Positions 49,690 through 64,000 of a DNA stretch of 64,000 bases are shown piece by piece. Each line of letters starts with the position of its first letter. Positions within the stretch are counted from its first letter, which is position 1. Position numbers and translations under genes: made by a program. Origin of the DNA: Cyanoderma ruficeps (lineage: Eukaryota; Chordata; Aves; Passeriformes; Timaliidae). The notes beneath the pieces were generated by a model. It had not been told where the DNA came from. It saw only the letters and a list, made by a program, of their open reading frames with translations, and did not search any database. The DNA lies in assembly GCA_008694505.1 (NCBI GenBank), contig VZDJ01007753.1, positions 19,738,044 through 19,802,043 on the forward strand. The letters are read 5' to 3'.

Positions 49690-51320
49690 TGTTGGCGGAA
49701 AGAGAGGACACAAGTGCCCTAGCCCTTCCTGCAGTGTCCACTGGATTTCTCCCACAGCTGGCAGCATCATGAGGCAGAGTCTTGATGATATGGTTTTCCA
49801 TACTGAGTTTGCTTGAGTCACGATATGAAGAAAAGTGGTGCTTGCGTGTGCCTACACGAGGCAGCAATTTTTGTTCAGCAGGGTGGTTTGGACGAACTCA
49901 GCCCAGTCCCTGCTGACACCACAACACATCACACAATTTGTGTTCTCACCTGGCTTGGCAGCAATTCCTTGGTTTCTTGGTTGCATCAGGGCAGAGAGGT
50001 AACAGGAAGCTTGGGTTCACCTGTAACATGAGGACATCAGGGCATAAAAACATCAGAGATTTTTACATAGGTATTGTCCATGCAGTGCAGGGTGCCAGAG
50101 AAGACTTTGTCTGCTCCATGAGGGATAACGAGCTGGGAGCCAAGGATGATCTCAGCAGAGGCATTGCTTTGAACAGTCAAGGCACACCCCTGCAGAATCC
50201 AAAGCGAGTGGTGGTAACAGGGTCTGCTGGCAGCACAAACAAAACAAGCTGCAGAACCAGACCTGGGGTCCATCTTGAGACTCCCAGGAGTCCAGTCAGG
50301 AGTAGCAGGAGACAGGACTGTAATATATATCCAAGGAAGTCCAAACAGGAGTCAGGGCTGGCAATAGATGCAGCTATAGCCTCTCTCCAACAAGAGAGAA
50401 GCTGGAGCTCAAGCTAGGGCTGAGGTAACTGCCAGCCCCATGGCAGAAGGAGAGAGGTGGAGATCCCAGGTGAGGCTGGTAAGAGCATTTAAGGCCTATT
50501 GGGGCACTTGGGGCCCTGGCCCAAGTGTTAATAAGTCAATTTAAAAGTTAGTTTGTATTCATGTGTCTTGCTCTTGGTATACAGCATCCACACAAACACA
50601 GACAGCACCAATGGCCTCATCCTTTTTCCCTTCCCTGGCTGATCAAGATGGAGATCCATTAGTGGGAAATACAAAGACATATTCTATGTGTATTCCATCA
50701 GCAGATGAGCTCAGTCTGTCCAGTATCTGGCCTCTGGATCCCAGTCTTACCAGCTGCTGGCATCTGGATATATTAGCCCCTGAGACGCCAACCCCACTCC
50801 TGTCACACAAACACATATACTTTGTAATTTCTGCAGGAACTGCCTTTGGACTTCCAGTGCACTTGACCAGCCTGTTTCATCTTTTATCCCTCTATTTTCC
50901 TTGTTTCTCCTCAAGTCCCCTACATCCATTTCTTTCACCACTTTTTATTCCTCTACTAAACATCCCACAAAGTTTGTGCAATCCTAAAATGCCTTTTTCC
51001 TTCATCCCATGCAAAATGCATCATGTGGTCCCAGGCAGAAACGTCCCAATGTCTGAAAGGTGCTTATAAGAGCCCTCCCAGCACCTCATGTTGATGGATC
51101 TTACACCTGGGCAGGGGCTGAGGCACTTCTGCAACAGCCCAGGGAGGGGCTCAGCCAGGGTGTCCCTGTAAGTCCTGATCTTGAGTTCCCACCTGCCCTG
51201 TACCTGTGTTCTCCTCTGTGTCTGCTGGTGATGGGCCTGGGAGAAGTTTGGGCTGGGTGTTATTTGGGTTTGCCCACCCACCATCCTCTTTGTGATTGTT
51301 ATGTGTCTGCTTTTTCTCCT
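49690..51320. other. Moderately GC-rich intergenic block, probably old repeat material
   Basis: This block has clearly higher GC than the intervals on either side and carries short open frames on both strands, none with a recognised domain. A TATA-like element in a C/T-rich context (around 50,320 on the minus strand) and patchy composition suggest degraded LTR or other transposon sequence. I could not name a family. Confidence 0.3.
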
Positions 51321-51339
51321 ACCCCTTAACAAAGGACTG

Positions 51340-51470
51340 TTTTCTTGCCTTTTTTTATTGTTTTCGTTGGGCTTTTTTTCTTTGTTTTTGTCTTTTTTTC
51401 CCATTTGTTTTTATGTGTGGGTTTTTTTTTTTTGGTTTTGTTTTGGTGTTGATGGTTTTTTTTTAAATCT
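51340..51470. repeat. T/G-rich low-complexity tract
   Basis: This is a run of T-stretches separated by single G or C residues, ending in a 12-T run and GGTTTTGTTTTGG. It has no coding meaning despite an open frame. Confidence 0.85.
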
Positions 51471-52804
51471 AACCCTAGTCACCACCTCTTAGAAAAAAAT
51501 CCAGTTAATGGAGAAAGCTGCAGCATGACTCTTTAGCAATGCAGACTGCCAAGAGCACATTAAATCCTATCTTCTGCTCTGTTCTCTGGCTTTTCATAGC
51601 ACATTGGGCAAATTGATTGGATTTGGCCATTAGGGAGTAAATTACAGAAAGTCAGTCATGAATGTACAGTGCCAGCTATCTTTTAGTTAGATGGGCTCAA
51701 ACCATTGCATCTGCATATGTGCCTCTCCCCTCCTAAGACTGGCAGGTAAATAGCTCTCAGGCCATTTTTATTTCAATTATTCAATATCTTTAGTGATGAA
51801 TAGCTACCTAGCTCTGACACAAAAGTGCTGGCAGGCAGCACAGTACACCACAACCAACCTGCTGTCATCAGCATTGGCTCCAGTTCACTTGCCCACACAG
51901 TTCCCCAAGCTCATTCTCTTGAGTGCTGCCCATGCCCCAAGCCACGAAGCTCTGCAGAGCCACATCCCAGGAGATTCATCACCAGCCTTGACCATGAACA
52001 AGCCTGTTCCAGCAGCTTCATCCAAATACAAGGAAGCTATAGGAAAATATTGAGCCAAATTATTTTCTCTGCAGCATCTCCATGAATACATGAGGATGGT
52101 CTTGGCCACCTGGCAGTTCTCCAAAGCAGTGCAACAGCATCCTGAAATGAGCATAGCTGAAGAGGCTGTCAGCAGCAGCAAGAAATCTAGCTGGCAAGAA
52201 ACCACAAGAAAAGATCAGGCATAATAAGGTAAAGTATCAATATTACAGCATAGCTGTCACACCACCAAAGCAGGTCTTTCCACAAAACATAGAACAGATC
52301 CTCAGTGGAGGTAATCACTGCAGTCTCCATTATCAGGTTGAACTGAAGGCAACTAAATTCCAGGAAGATACCCATTCACCAGGACCAAAAACTACAGATA
52401 GATTGCTCAAAATTGAGTGGAAGTGAGTTAAAACAGTTAAGCAAATTTAACACAGATAAAAGCAAAATTACTCATATGAGGAGGTTATTTTCTTAAACTG
52501 TAATTATAATTACTGTTGAATACTACCAATAAAGCATGAGAATGTAAGATTATCTCGTTTAAGAAAATAAGAATATTACCAATAAAGTGTGAGATTTTTA
52601 AGATCCATAAAAACATATCAGTCAGAAGTACCGAAGAACAAAAATTTTTAGGAAATAGAGAACAAACAGAAGTCATTATGATGTGGTTAGTAAGAGATAC
52701 CCTTTTAATATGTATGCAATTCTCATCTCCTTGTTTCTGACAGAATATAATAAACCTGAAGAGGGTGAAAAGAGGAACAACAGGGATAGGTGATATGTTT
52801 TAGG

Positions 52805-52892
52805 GATGACAGTGACAGTGCTGCCTTGGTGGTTGGACTTGATGATTTTGAAGGTCCTTTCCAACCTTGATGGTTCCATGAATCTGTGACAG
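52805..52892 (+). mobile_element. CR1 3'-UTR remnant, plus strand
   Basis: GGTTGGACTTGATGATTTTGAAGG, followed by TCCTTTCCAACCTTGATGGTTCCATGAATC, is the characteristic CR1 3' terminus. Upstream sequence is too diverged to follow. Confidence 0.85.
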
Positions 52893-52929
52893 AGATCATC
52901 CAATTTACAGACCCTTGGAGATGGTATGT

Positions 52930-53205
52930 GACCACGAAGGGCAGACTACCTAGATTAGGACATTTAATTCAGAAGATAGCCATCTATAAAATCATGGGTG
53001 GCAAAGTGAGGGTGACTTCTCATTGTCTATTCCAACAAAAAAACTAAGAGGCATCAAACAGAAGTAGGAGATGGCAGATTCAGAATAAAACAGGAGATGC
53101 TGCTTCACATTGTGAAAATATGGGAGTTTTTGCCACAAACACTGGGTGGAGGTACTATTTGGAAGCTGGATAATCATCTCCTTGCCAGCTATTTATCCTT
53201 CTCTG
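52930..53205 (+). mobile_element. Ancient CR1/L3-like ORF2 C-terminal fragment
   Basis: Plus-strand frames can be pieced into a decayed relative of the C-terminal segment of CR1-type ORF2: AAACTAAGAGGCATCAAACAG (KLRGIKQ), a glycine/arginine-poor link, a part resembling KRxxFFT, then LPQT and LDNHLL. There are several stops and frameshifts. It resembles the old amniote CR1/L3 remnants more than young avian copies. Assignment is by pattern only. Confidence 0.4.
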
Positions 53206-53675
53206 GAGGTATGAACTATTAACCAGTTTTTTGCAGAGGGCCAATTTGAAAAAAAAAGAAAAAAAAATGCACAGGCCACACAGTGCAAGGATGATTCTGG
53301 CCTTGTTTCCTTCTCAGCAGTTTCTTAGGTAGTCCCAGAGAACCTTCTCCTGCTAGTGCCAGACATTGCCAGTGTAGGGAGCTGTGTTTGAAAATGTCCA
53401 TGTTGCCTTCATGGCCCACTGTCTGGTCTGCACATGGTTGCAAAATTGGGTCCCCCTTAGTGGTCCAACCAGCACAACATTTCAAAAGGACTAAGTCACT
53501 GGTTACTTTGCCATAACAGACAGACCTAGATAGGAAAGGCTCTTGTCAGACACATTACTTTGTGTTATATTGTCTTGAGCCACAATTAAATGTGCATGAG
53601 GAGAATGCCAGGTATTGACAAAAACCACTTTGCATGCTTCCTTGTCAGACCAGTGGGGTAATTTCTTGTGTACTA

Positions 53676-53712
53676 ATATATATATGTCTATATATCTTTA
53701 TATATATATACT
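53676..53712. repeat. Interrupted (TA)n tract
   Basis: TAATATATATATG and TCTTTATATATATATAC form an interrupted TA dinucleotide repeat in the intergenic interval. Confidence 0.8.
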
Positions 53713-54340
53713 TACCGTTCCTTTTATCTTATACTTTTCTTGAAGTAACTTTATTTTTGAATCGCTGGTTATCAAGATTAGGCTAATACCTTTGTTCTTC
53801 TGTGGTATGCTCAGATAATCTGCAGAGTTAGTAGTGTACAATAAGGTTTCAGTTTAGCTTGTGAATTAACTCTGCAAAAATTACATGGTCGCTCATGTCT
53901 TTAAACACAAACTGGGTCTATGGAAATTGGAAATGCAGAAGTCCTTGCATGGGGACAGAGCATGCTGGGCATTGCTGTATGGTGCTGGGATGGAGCAAGT
54001 CATCTGAGCCACATTAGTCTAAAACTAGAGATCTACTGAGCCTCTGTGCATCACCTTCTGAAGGCTTTATAATCCAAGAACTTTATCAGTTTGTGTGTAA
54101 TATGGCATAAATATACAGAGCAGGTCTTAACTGAATGCTGAATATGAGTGACTGAGCCCTTCCATGCAGCAAGCAGCATCTCATGAGGTTGTAATGTTTG
54201 CAAAATGTGCAGGCTTTTCCTCCTCACAGATTACCCAAGATTTGCCTACACTCCAATGCTGACTTTAAGTCCAGCATGACAACTCATCTCTGAGAGGACG
54301 CTAGGATAGATTTACTAGAAAAAAACAGCCAAGTTTGAAA

Positions 54341-54455
54341 GAAAACAACCAACCAACCAACCAACCAACCACAACAACAACAAAAATAAAACCACACCAC
54401 AAAAAACAAAAAAACACAAAAACACACACACACAAAAAACCCACCAAACCCATAA
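54341..54455. repeat. (AACC)n microsatellite and A/C-rich tract
   Basis: Six or so AACC units (54,345-54,370) run into ACAACAACAACA, then A/C-rich sequence with a short (CA)n. This type of tract is expected to vary in length. Confidence 0.9.
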
Positions 54456-56489
54456 GAAACACAGAACACCAGTGTGACTTTTTTCACTTGGACTAAATAT
54501 GGAAATCCAGCTGCTGACGGTATCATGCTGAAAATGCTATGCTTTGTCTCTTGAGATCAGCTGGCACTAGGAAGGTGAAGGGTTAGAGTTATTGGAGATC
54601 ATGTTCTTCATCATGAGGATAAGGCACTTAATTGCAACTTAGGGACTTATAAACTTATTGCAAATACTGCTATGGGAAGCTATACCTTGTTCTACATATT
54701 GCTGCTTTAATGACCACCAGCTTCTACAGCTGTTCTGCCCATGCAACCCCTTTGTCATCAATAGTTGTGACTTTGATTGTCCTCCTCTCCTAGAGGATTC
54801 TCTGTTTTTTTTTGAGTACATGCAGAAATGCTCTTCCATGTCTAACCTATAGTCCTTAGGTTTCACCTTTTACATGGGAGTAACACCAGTTGGCCTTAGA
54901 ATCCAGAAGAAGACTACTGTAGATATAAAGCATTCAAGCAAAGGAAAGTTTCTTACCTGGACTTTCGGGAAATGTATAAAATACCCTCATAAAAGAAATA
55001 TTAGGTTGGGAATATATTCCTGAATTTATTTGGGATAAAAGTCTATCAGAAATCTTTGGAAAATGCCAGCAAAAATGACAGACAATTTTCATGATTTTTT
55101 TCCCCCTGATATTAAAAACTAGCTTCAATTTGCCAGCTAATGCAAAATAAAGTTTTTGGCAAATTTTGTGCTTGAGCATTTCAACATCTACTCTCTTACT
55201 TCTTATTCTTAGTTTCCTGTCAGGTAAGAGTATAAGGATCATTGTCATCCCCAATTTTTGCTTGATAACATAGCCTGATTTGGGCTCTGACTCCTCATTT
55301 GACATTTTCATACTCTCCCACATATATATCCTCAGAGTAAATACGAAATTCTATATCCAAATGTATCAAATGCATGTACTCAGGGAGTAGACTCTGCCTT
55401 TAAAACAACTATTGAACTTGATTGCTAGTGAGCCTTTATGTTATCGGTGTCCTTTATGAACTTCTGATTTTCATTACATATGCTGCCTATAATAACAACT
55501 CTTAGCTACATTATAATAATCCTTTGTCTTATAATAAGCAGTGTTCTGCATTATTTTTCAGAGATGAGTTAACCTGCCTCTTTCTTCCTTCTGTGGTTTA
55601 AAATATTCTACAGTACAGTAAAAACAGGTATCCATTAATTTGGTACCACCCTGCTGCTACATAGAGAGATCACAAATGTGGACACCTAGTCCAGAACAAA
55701 AAAATATGATTAGCAAGTTCTGTTACTGTTCCTCTGAACAATCATTCCCTGGACTGCCTCCAAACACAGTGTATGCCTACCTGCCTTCAACCTTTGCAAT
55801 GGCCCACACAGGGAGTTTCACAGCAAACAGAGTTTGGTTTTAAAACCAGCCTGAGGGATGCCCTCTGCACTTATCATAGAACTACAGCTCTGGTCCACTG
55901 TGGCAGTCAGGATTTAAAACAAATTTTCCGTGTTCTCACTGACTGAGTCTTCAGATAAAGATAGATAAACTCTATGGCTTCACAAATGGAGTTAGTGGGA
56001 TAGCATTTTACCCATGAAGTCCAAGAGACAAGGTGTTGTAGGGCACTGCTACGGTATTAATCCCAGATGAAATGAAAATACAGTCTGGTGGGAGCTGAAA
56101 AGTCCTTATCTCATGGGGGAGAAAAAAAAAAGAAAGAAGAACACTTTATCAAATTCCAGAGAGTGCAGCACAAGAGCTGTTTGCAAATGCTATGCAATTT
56201 AGATGGGGGAAAAAAAGTATTCTCCAGTTTTGATTAGTCTGATTGTAACCCCACCCCACCTCCAAGTGCTACTTCTGTTTTGCCCCTTGGGAGGTGTGAG
56301 AGAGCGCTCACTCTGTAGTTTCAGTTCACTTGTGACACTGTACATGAGGAAAGGCCCTAGATTGGATATACTATTTCTCTTCCTCCCTATGCTCTTCCCC
56401 CACCCCAAATACCCACTTAAATCACTGCTTTTTTGTTTCAAACAACAAGGCTGAACAGGTGAAATTTTAAATAATGATTGAGGATTTTT

Positions 56490-57338
56490 TTTTATTCATT
56501 TAAGTTTCAATATCATTACAGAAAATGTTATGGTACAGAGTTGTTTAACATTAGTTTTATTTCTTTGCTCATTTAATTTCCACACGAATGCTGGTAACAC
56601 TAATATCTGTACAAGATCAGTCTTTGATTTTTTTTAGTTTTTAGTTCTGTACATTTTTAAATGTATTGGTTAAAAAGGCTGTCAGCACTTAAGGAAGCAA
56701 TTTTTTTGTTTGTTGAAATAAAAGGTATCCAGTTACTGCCCAAGAGTACTGAGCTGGGTGGCTGCCGGGACAAGAGACATCCCTGAATGCACGGCGAGGT
56801 GAGAAAACCTCGGGGCTTCATTGGGTTCCCAGCGCAGCCACTCTGCTTTTGGCACTGTGCACATCAACACGAGATACAAGATAAAGAACAAGCAGAAGCT
56901 CTCTGTGAAGCGGTTATGAAGCATACTAATAAGGGAAATCCAAGTGTTGTCTACGCTAGTATAAATAAGCAGACAGCCTTGTTTTAAGAGCGTAAGTAGT
57001 TGTATCTTAAAGATGAGAAAAAACACAAGTTCTGCAGGCACCTACTGCTGTCTACTAAAAGCTACCGCTATTAGAACTAGCATTGAACACACAAAGCAAT
57101 TGCAAGAAAAGGAAAAAGTTGCTTTGATATAATCAGAATAAATTTCTTTGTTAAGATTTGTTTTAAAGTTTTTTTTTAAAAGGTATTTATTTAAATTCCA
57201 TTTGAAATATATTTCAAGATGTTGACTATACTGATCAACTTTTATCCAAATCGGAAAAACTAGCTGTGCCGTTGCATATTACAGGATACAGTCAATGATA
57301 TGTGGACATGCATCAAAGCTTCGCTCTTGCTGGTGACA
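56490..57338 (-). other. GPHN: GPHN 3' UTR (approximate extent)
   Basis: The sequence downstream of the GPHN stop is AT-rich with a more GC-rich patch at 56,750-56,850. Candidate AATAAA signals on the minus strand are at 57,191-57,186, 56,561-56,556 and 56,496-56,491. Which is used cannot be decided from sequence alone. Confidence 0.55.
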
Positions 57339-57512
<174 letters not shown>

Positions 57513-57874
57513 TTAGTTCCAAATGCTGCAACACGGTGCAACAAACAAAAGCTGTTATGATGAAAACGTTTATGTGGCTAACTCATTCACGGAGCTGCTC
57601 CAAGGTGGATGGAAACAGAGAACTCTGCGGAGATTTAGTCAGCATCTCACTGCACTGGGTCTCAAAATCATCACTCTCTTTGCTGATTGCTTTCCTATCC
57701 AGCCTTCCACATTATCTGTATCATCTTGTCGTAGTAAATTGTTAAGCCTATCAAAATTACTTTGTTTTTCAATTTGTACACCTATTCCAGTTGTACAAAC
57801 ACTAAAATCAGCACAGTCTAGAATGTTTTTAATATCCTGTTCTAGAATAAATTTGATTAATTTTATTCTCTCTG

Positions 57875-58352
57875 AATAGAATAATTTAGGTTGGGAAAAA
57901 CCTCCAAGATCATTAAGTCCAATCTTTGACAGAGCATCACCGTTTCAACTAAACCATAGCACTAAGTGCCATGTCCAGTTGTTTCTCAGACTCTTCCAGG
58001 GATGGTGACTCCACCACATCCCTTGGCAGTTTGTTCCAATGTTCAACAGCCCTTTCAAGAGGAAATTCTTCCAGACATCCAGCCTGAGCCTCCACTGGTG
58101 TAGTTTGAGTCCATTTTCTCTTGTCCTGTCACTTGTTGCCTGGGAGCAGAGACCAACCCCCACTTGGCTACAACTTCCTTTCAGGTGGTTGTAGAAAGTG
58201 ATAAGATCTCCTCTGATTCTCCTTTTCTCCAGGCTAAACATCTCCAGCTCCCTCACAGAACTCTCCAAACCCTTCACCAGGTTCACTGCCCTTCTCTGGA
58301 AATTCTCCAGCACCTCAATGACTTTCTTGTGCTGAGGGGCCCAGAACTAAAC
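57875..58352 (-). mobile_element. GPHN: CR1 LINE 3' fragment in the last GPHN intron
   Basis: The plus strand shows the complement of a CR1 3' end: TTTAGGTTGGGAAAAACCTCCAAGATC, then GGGATGGTGACTCCACCAC, GGCAGTTTGTTCCAATG, and AATTCTTCCAGACATCCAGCC. Minus-strand translation gives [22 protein letters not shown] and [23 protein letters not shown], the CR1 ORF2 C-terminus. It lies between the last two coding exons of GPHN, in sense orientation. The frame from 58,313 to 57,945 is still mostly open, but 5' truncation makes it inactive. Confidence 0.93.
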
Positions 58353-58837
58353 TAATTTTTTCCCTGTGGAGACTCATATATTTTTGTTGAACTATTTGGA
58401 TGTAGCAAAAAGACAATTAGTTGTTTAAGGACCTAAATCTCTTGCAGCAGTGTCACAGTCAGCTTTCTAGCAGTACAAGACTAAACCAGTATTCAAATCC
58501 AGTATTTACCTCAACTGCAGCTGAGTATCCAGAAGTATTCCTAGGTGGCAAACATGACTAATAAATCCTTAGCCTGCTTTGGGAGAACATCTAGAGTCTC
58601 TGCTAACTTTCCTACTTTTCCAGTTCAGCTAAATTCACATTTCTTTTATTTGTATTGCTCCTACCTCTGCCCCAATGCATGTTTGTTGAGTGCGTGCCAC
58701 AACAGCACAAGGAAACAAGTCTGCATAAAGAAGGTTCTATGGAAAAAAACGTGCACGCTCTTGGTTGTTCCCAGGCACATCTTTAGGAAGGCAAGGCTGT
58801 GTGTGAGTGTCTGTCAGTCTGTGTGACTGGCACTGAC

Positions 58838-58934
58838 CTGTACTCTGTGCCCAAGGTAGTGGTTCTTGGTGATGCCAAGTCAGGATGCACCGATGATATT
58901 CTGGGCGGGGGTCCAATTTTACATCACATGATAA
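58838..58934 (-). CDS. GPHN: GPHN penultimate coding exon
   Basis: The exon is 97 nt, bounded by acceptor CTACAG (58,940-58,935) and donor GTCAGT (58,837-58,832). It encodes [16 protein letters not shown], then [16 protein letters not shown] plus the first base of a Gly codon. This is gephyrin subdomain IV. The Tyr in RPEYHR corresponds to Y673, part of the receptor-binding interface. The donor GTCAGT is slightly off consensus. Upstream and downstream exons join in phase with no frameshift. Confidence 0.98.
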
Positions 58935-60085
58935 CTGTAGGATTTAAAAAGAAAGGATGAACATGTCATGCATTCACACTGCACTAAGATAATGGAATAA
59001 TCTGCTCAATTGTTCTTCCTTACAAACAGTAGTTTTAAAAACTTGTGTTTTGAGGTCTGATGGTGTTTAGTGCAAGATTAAAAGCTGTAGAAGGCAGAGA
59101 CTGCAGTATATAAGGAAATACGACTATGATATTACAATATCAAAGTGTCTGAAGGAGTCTCTATGCTTTAAGTGGAATATTCCAAAGCCATTCCTTTACT
59201 GAGAGTTTACAGATAGTATTTCTGTAGAAAAAAGCCTAAAATAACAACCCTAATGGTCTCTTTGGATTGCATTGCATAAAGAAAAAAAAATTATTCGCAT
59301 TCAAAATCCTGCTAGCTCTGACAAAAGGAAAATGGCCAATCTTTGAAACTAAAAGACATACAGAGGATGGCTCATAATGGAAAATACATGCAAAAGTGAA
59401 GGTCACTGAAAATTGCTTTCTTTTTTAGAATATTTTAGCTGTGAGCTAAAAATCTGGGTGCTTGAGGAAGGACAAAAGAGAGGAACGGGATAAGCTGTAA
59501 GAGAAAAGTGCATAGCCAAGAACACTAAGAAAACTACAAAAGGTGATGTATTCCTTGGTACTTCATTTGAATCAAAAACAGAAGAAGAAGACATTATAAT
59601 AACATGCCTTGAATCTATATTAAATAGAGTTACACTATCCATAATTTATTAGAAAAGTGAGAAGAGTTTAAGGAATTTATATTGCGGAGGGTGGTGGTCA
59701 TGTGGGTTTCTTATATAAATAACTCAACAAAAAGGCTTTAAAGTTTGTATTTTCTATTGCTAATACAGAACTATCTAACTCTAGATATTCTCAGATTACT
59801 CTGCATTTTTTACCATAGCCTAAAACAAATGTCTTTTTTAAACTGTAGTGTGTCCTTCCTGCCTGACTGGCAAATGGCTGCCTCTGTCTGCATCTGTATA
59901 TCTTGCTCCATTAGATGGCCATCTAACTCTAAAAATTATGGGACTGAATTAACATTAACAGAGACTGAGAATGTGCCTCTATTTGTGTGAACGTCCTTCT
60001 GCTGCCAAAGCTAGTCAGATTCCACAAACACAACAGTCTTTCAGAGCCCAAAGAGCTGTGCTTCAACATCTTGAGAGAATTTTTA

Positions 60086-60250
<165 letters not shown>

Positions 60251-61404
60251 TTACTCCAAATGCTGAAAGTGAGCTTATGTTTTTATAGCAATTTCATTTT
60301 AAAGGACTCTACAGAGCTTTCCATGCTATGTACTGCATACAGCACAGACTGCAGAGGCATGTGGCAAGTACACCTGTTGAAAGCTACTCTGGATGATATG
60401 TGCTGGGGTCCTGCTCTGACCAGAATTGCCTAATGTTCCTCAGGCCCCCCTTTTTGCCTCTGTTATTCTGCTGCCTTTGTCCTATGCCTACATTTGTCTG
60501 GGGCTGGAGCAGAGTTAATTGTGCACAGTTATTGCCTCCACCCTGACAGGGCTCTTTATCCATGACTGATGGTTCCCAGACACCAAGGGAAAAATAACTT
60601 TCAGTTTCCTAACAGAGTAGCAAAATGCTTTAGGACAAATTCTGAGGAGAATCCTACTGATTTATATGTTTTCTGTTGACTCACAAGAGAGGTGTATGAC
60701 CACCTGTCAAAACACCACTGTCTCACATATCTGATCTTCTCTAGACAACCGTTTTAAAATAAATGCTGTGGTCAGATGGATGCTCCACTGATATCTCCCC
60801 TGTAAGAAAATGTACTGCAGCAACTAAAGCAAGAAAGGGTAGAAGCACTAGAGATAGATCTGGAAACCACCAGCTTATCAAGAACAGGATTCCTTGTGTA
60901 GTCAGAATTCATGGAAAGCCAGAGCAATAAGAATAAAATAAATTCCTTCTCATTTAGAAGGACAGAAATCCATAAGGAAATCTTTATTCTAAACAAGTGT
61001 TTTCCCAGGGTACACAGCTAGCAGCAGTGCAGCCATGCTGCCCTCTTTTGGTTCCACAGCAGGAGCATGATAAACAAAAATATTCCATAACATGTTCCTT
61101 GGCACTCCCTCATTTTTGTCTCCGTTTTCAATATGTCAGAGTGGATGCACTGACTTACACCCACAGGATATTTATGATGAAGGCACAGGGAGCTGTAGGA
61201 AAAAACACCCCTGTGAAAAATGTAAGGAAATTGTTGGATGGAAGAAATTTTAAGACCTGTACCAAAAAATTCTGAGGACAGGGACAAAAAAGAACTCTTT
61301 AGCACATCCCTGCAAGTCCACCTCTTCTGGAAATTTCTGAGCAAATCTTACAGGTACCTTCCTTAGGGGCCAACACCAGGCACAGGTGCGGTGAAGTGTC
61401 ACTA

Positions 61405-64000
<2,596 letters not shown>

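Larger units (their letters stand above)
53210..56480. other. Intergenic sequence downstream of GPHN
   Basis: No gene is recognised. It includes the TA and AACC tracts. A 130-codon minus-strand frame (55,323-54,934) is rich in Lys/Ile/Phe as expected for AT-rich chance ORFs, although it ends near a donor-like CAGGTAAGAA. I treat it as unsupported. Confidence 0.5.

Noticed and set aside
49938..50417. Plus-strand 159-codon and neighbouring 168-codon frames at 50 kb.
   Set aside because: They lie in repeat-like GC-rich sequence. They are Ser/Gly/Arg or Ser/Pro rich with no recognisable motif, and overlap antisense frames.
54934..55323. 130-codon minus-strand frame considered as a GARIN-like exon.
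   Set aside because: None of the GARIN-domain motifs I looked for is present. Lys/Ile/Phe-rich composition is what AT-rich DNA gives by chance.

Overview
This is a stretch of a bird nuclear genome. The evidence is two vertebrate genes read from their exons, several CR1 LINE fragments (the dominant avian retroposon), solo-LTR-like segments, AT-rich introns and very low coding density. The species cannot be told from the window. One ambiguous base (N) sits next to a poly-C run.

All recognised coding sequence is on the minus strand, so the biological order runs from high to low coordinates. At the right (64,000 down to about 56,500) is the 3' end of GPHN (gephyrin). Its last four coding exons (61,464-61,528; 60,107-60,210; 58,838-58,934; 57,339-57,472) join in phase and end at a stop codon, followed by a 3' UTR. 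They encode the end of the MoeA-like E domain, which inserts molybdenum into molybdopterin and forms the scaffold that anchors glycine and GABA-A receptors.

At the left is PALS1 (MPP5), a MAGUK scaffold of the Crumbs cell-polarity complex. A CpG-island promoter with GC boxes lies at about 33.6-34.4 kb. A noncoding first exon ends at a consensus donor (34,038/34,037). After a first intron of about 28 kb comes the first coding exon (5,950-6,316, residues 1-122). The next exon is beyond the left edge. The head-to-tail GPHN-PALS1 order matches the mammalian arrangement.

The 22 kb between the two genes holds no gene I can name. In mammals GARIN2 (FAM71D) lies here, and I found no recognisable GARIN domain. 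A few short minus-strand open frames look coding-like, best at 41,301-41,585, but none is identified. This interval also has an antisense LTR, a 120-bp direct duplication 2 kb apart, an old CR1 cluster and several low-complexity tracts.

No new multi-gene system is visible. The most unusual structures are non-coding: a 66-bp inverted repeat about 540 bp apart in PALS1 intron 1, a perfect 19-bp hairpin generated inside a CR1 copy, the 44/46 kb duplication, several perfect micro-tandem duplications, and a CR1 3' end sitting directly upstream of the PALS1 CpG island.
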